The position numbers and the translations under genes are program-made. Source: Hyphomicrobiales bacterium (lineage in GTDB: Bacteria; Pseudomonadota; Alphaproteobacteria; Rhizobiales; Beijerinckiaceae). From it: a stretch of DNA of 6,555 nucleotides. Location of the stretch: assembly GCA_028290595.1 (NCBI GenBank), contig JAQGJO010000428.1, positions 1 through 6,555 of the forward strand, given 5' to 3'. Numbering within the stretch: position 1 is the first letter of the stretch; every line of letters starts with the position of its first letter. Under the pieces are notes generated by a model. That model worked only from the letters and a program-made list of their open reading frames with translations, was not told the origin of the DNA and made no database searches. Shown one piece after another: positions 5,549 through 6,555 of the stretch.

Positions 5549-6555
5549 TCACGACCCAGCGAGAAGCGCCGTCAGCTGCTTCGTTGAAGCGACAATCTCC
5601 AGCCGTTCGATCAAGCCATTCAATTCATCGATCCGCGCGGAGCCAAGCAGGCCATCGCCATTGTCGTGAAGCTTTTCCGCAAGATCGCTATCGGTAAACG
5701 GATTGTCGCGATGTCCGGGCCCCGGCAGAACGTCGCCGGCATATCGGCGTCCATCCTCCGTCACGATCTCGACTCTCGAAAGATTTTGGCCGGCCGATCC
5801 GGGAGCTTCGGACAAGGATTTTGAGACTTCGATCTTGACGTTGTCCGCGATGAAGGCGGCGCGCTTGGCGTCATGCACCTTGTCGAGATTGAAGCTGGTG
5901 ATGTCGATGAAACCATCCAGCACCGCAGCGCCGACGATGTAGGGCAATGAATGATCGGCGGTCTCGCGCGAGATCGGACGATAGGGATCTTCGCGAATTT
6001 CGACCAGGTGATGATAGACGCCTGGCTGGGTCGCAACATTCACCGATGCGATCACCGATCCTTCCGGAATCTGGCGGCGCGCCGTGATCGCCGAAGCGAT
6101 GGCGCTTTGCGCGCGCGATCCAACCGGCCAGCGCTTGAGATTGGTATGCGTCATGGCCCGTGTCAGCCGCCCCGGCTGCAGACGCTCTTTCAGCACAGGC
6201 AATAGATCGTCGCTGACGCCGAACTTGGCCAGGAATCCCAACCGCCCGCTGAACGGCCGCACCGCGCCTTCGGCACCGACCGAGGCCAGAAGGCAGGAGT
6301 CGAGCGCGTGCCGCATGGCGTCGGCGCCATGAAACCGCTTCCACATCGTCAGGTCGCCGCGCCGGTTGGTGATGCTGGATTCGATCTCGTCGCTTTGCAT
6401 GTGCTGGATGGCGGCAATGCCGAGCGCCTCGCACATCTGTTCGAAATTCAAATTGAGCAGCTTGCCGATGGCGCAGGTGGCGCCGATAGCCGAGACGGTC
6501 GAATGGTCCCACCCGGCCGCTTCAATGGGGATGATGTCGTACAGCGCTTCGGTGA
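5549..6555 (-). CDS. MmgE/PrpD-family protein, C-terminal ~335 residues (5' end outside window)
   Basis: The family covers 2-methylcitrate dehydratase (PrpD), cis-aconitate decarboxylase and iminodisuccinate epimerase: cytoplasmic enzymes acting on small di- and tricarboxylates. The frame is open to the right edge. Upstream of the TTG at 6451, which could be taken as a start, the translation continues with the family landmark GWDHSTVSAIGA, so the TTG is internal and the gene is truncated by the window. About 335 residues of the usual ~450 are visible. Counting from that TTG: LGIAAIQ (10-16), MWKRFHGADAMRHA (36-49) with the conserved Lys38 expected in the active site, LKRWPVGSRAQSAI (105-118), and DHSLPYIVGAAVLDG (166-180), a strong family signature. 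The C-terminal lid-like region follows. The motif around 109-115 lacks the C-R-x-x-H form common in many members. Stop TGA at 5549-5551. It is the first visible gene of the cluster. Confidence 0.9.
   Translation of the reverse strand, partial: TEALYDIIPIEAAGWDHSTVSAIGATCAIGKLLNLNFEQMCEALGIAAIQHMQSDEIESSITNRRGDLTMWKRFHGADAMRHALDSCLLASVGAEGAVRPFSGRLGFLAKFGVSDDLLPVLKERLQPGRLTRAMTHTNLKRWPVGSRAQSAIASAITARRQIPEGSVIASVNVATQPGVYHHLVEIREDPYRPISRETADHSLPYIVGAAVLDGFIDITSFNLDKVHDAKRAAFIADNVKIEVSKSLSEAPGSAGQNLSRVEIVTEDGRRYAGDVLPGPGHRDNPFTDSDLAEKLHDNGDGLLGSARIDELNGLIERLEIVASTKQLTALLAGS

Noticed and set aside
5540..5549. Palindrome AGTCCGGACT as an operator
   Set aside because: Ten bases with no spacer or second copy, overlapping a stop codon; expected by chance often enough in GC-rich DNA.
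3574..5587. Plus-strand open frames opposite the binding-protein and aldolase genes, and other short antisense frames
   Set aside because: Compositionally biased translations with no recognisable motifs, fully overlapping well-supported genes on the other strand.
6449..6451. TTG as a start codon for the MmgE/PrpD gene
   Set aside because: The frame continues upstream with the conserved GWDHSTVSAIGA region, so the codon is an internal Leu and the gene runs past the window edge.

Overview
The window is GC-rich, compactly coded proteobacterial DNA. The gene families suggest an alphaproteobacterium of the Hyphomicrobiales (Bradyrhizobium-like): an outer-membrane autotransporter, an NMT1/SsuA-type ABC importer, and MmgE/PrpD and HpcH/HpaI enzymes. 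The taxon is inferred from gene content and style, not from a marker gene. No RNA gene, CRISPR array, insertion sequence or integration site was found.

Layout. At the left (1-1202, + strand) is the 3' part of an autotransporter-like gene. It encodes a helical linker and a complete C-terminal beta-barrel; the passenger lies outside the window. A 50-bp convergent gap follows, holding a perfect 10-bp stem hairpin. From 1253 to the right edge everything is on the minus strand and reads right to left as one tight gene cluster: MmgE/PrpD-family protein (5' end outside the window), HpcH/HpaI-type aldolase, Tat-exported NMT1-like substrate-binding protein, ABC ATPase, ABC permease, and a short C-factor/sniffer-type SDR oxidoreductase. 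Gaps are 60, 43, -4, 7 and 11 bp, so a single transcript is likely. Its promoter is not in the window.

How the genes may work together. The three ABC genes form a complete importer (periplasmic binding protein, one permease type and one ATPase, both probably dimeric). They are flanked by three enzymes whose families handle hydroxy- or oxo-carboxylates: a dehydratase/epimerase/decarboxylase superfamily member, a class II (metal-dependent) 2-oxo-acid aldolase, and an NAD(P)-dependent reductase. The simplest reading is an uptake-and-catabolism operon for a small organic acid that ends in aldol cleavage to a 2-oxo acid plus an aldehyde. The substrate cannot be read from the sequence. The enzymes carry some departures from the best-known family motifs (DQQH in the aldolase, PVGSRAQ in the MmgE/PrpD protein, a Gly/Ser-rich loop in the SDR). 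The substrate assignment and these motif variants are the most useful leads in an otherwise ordinary region.
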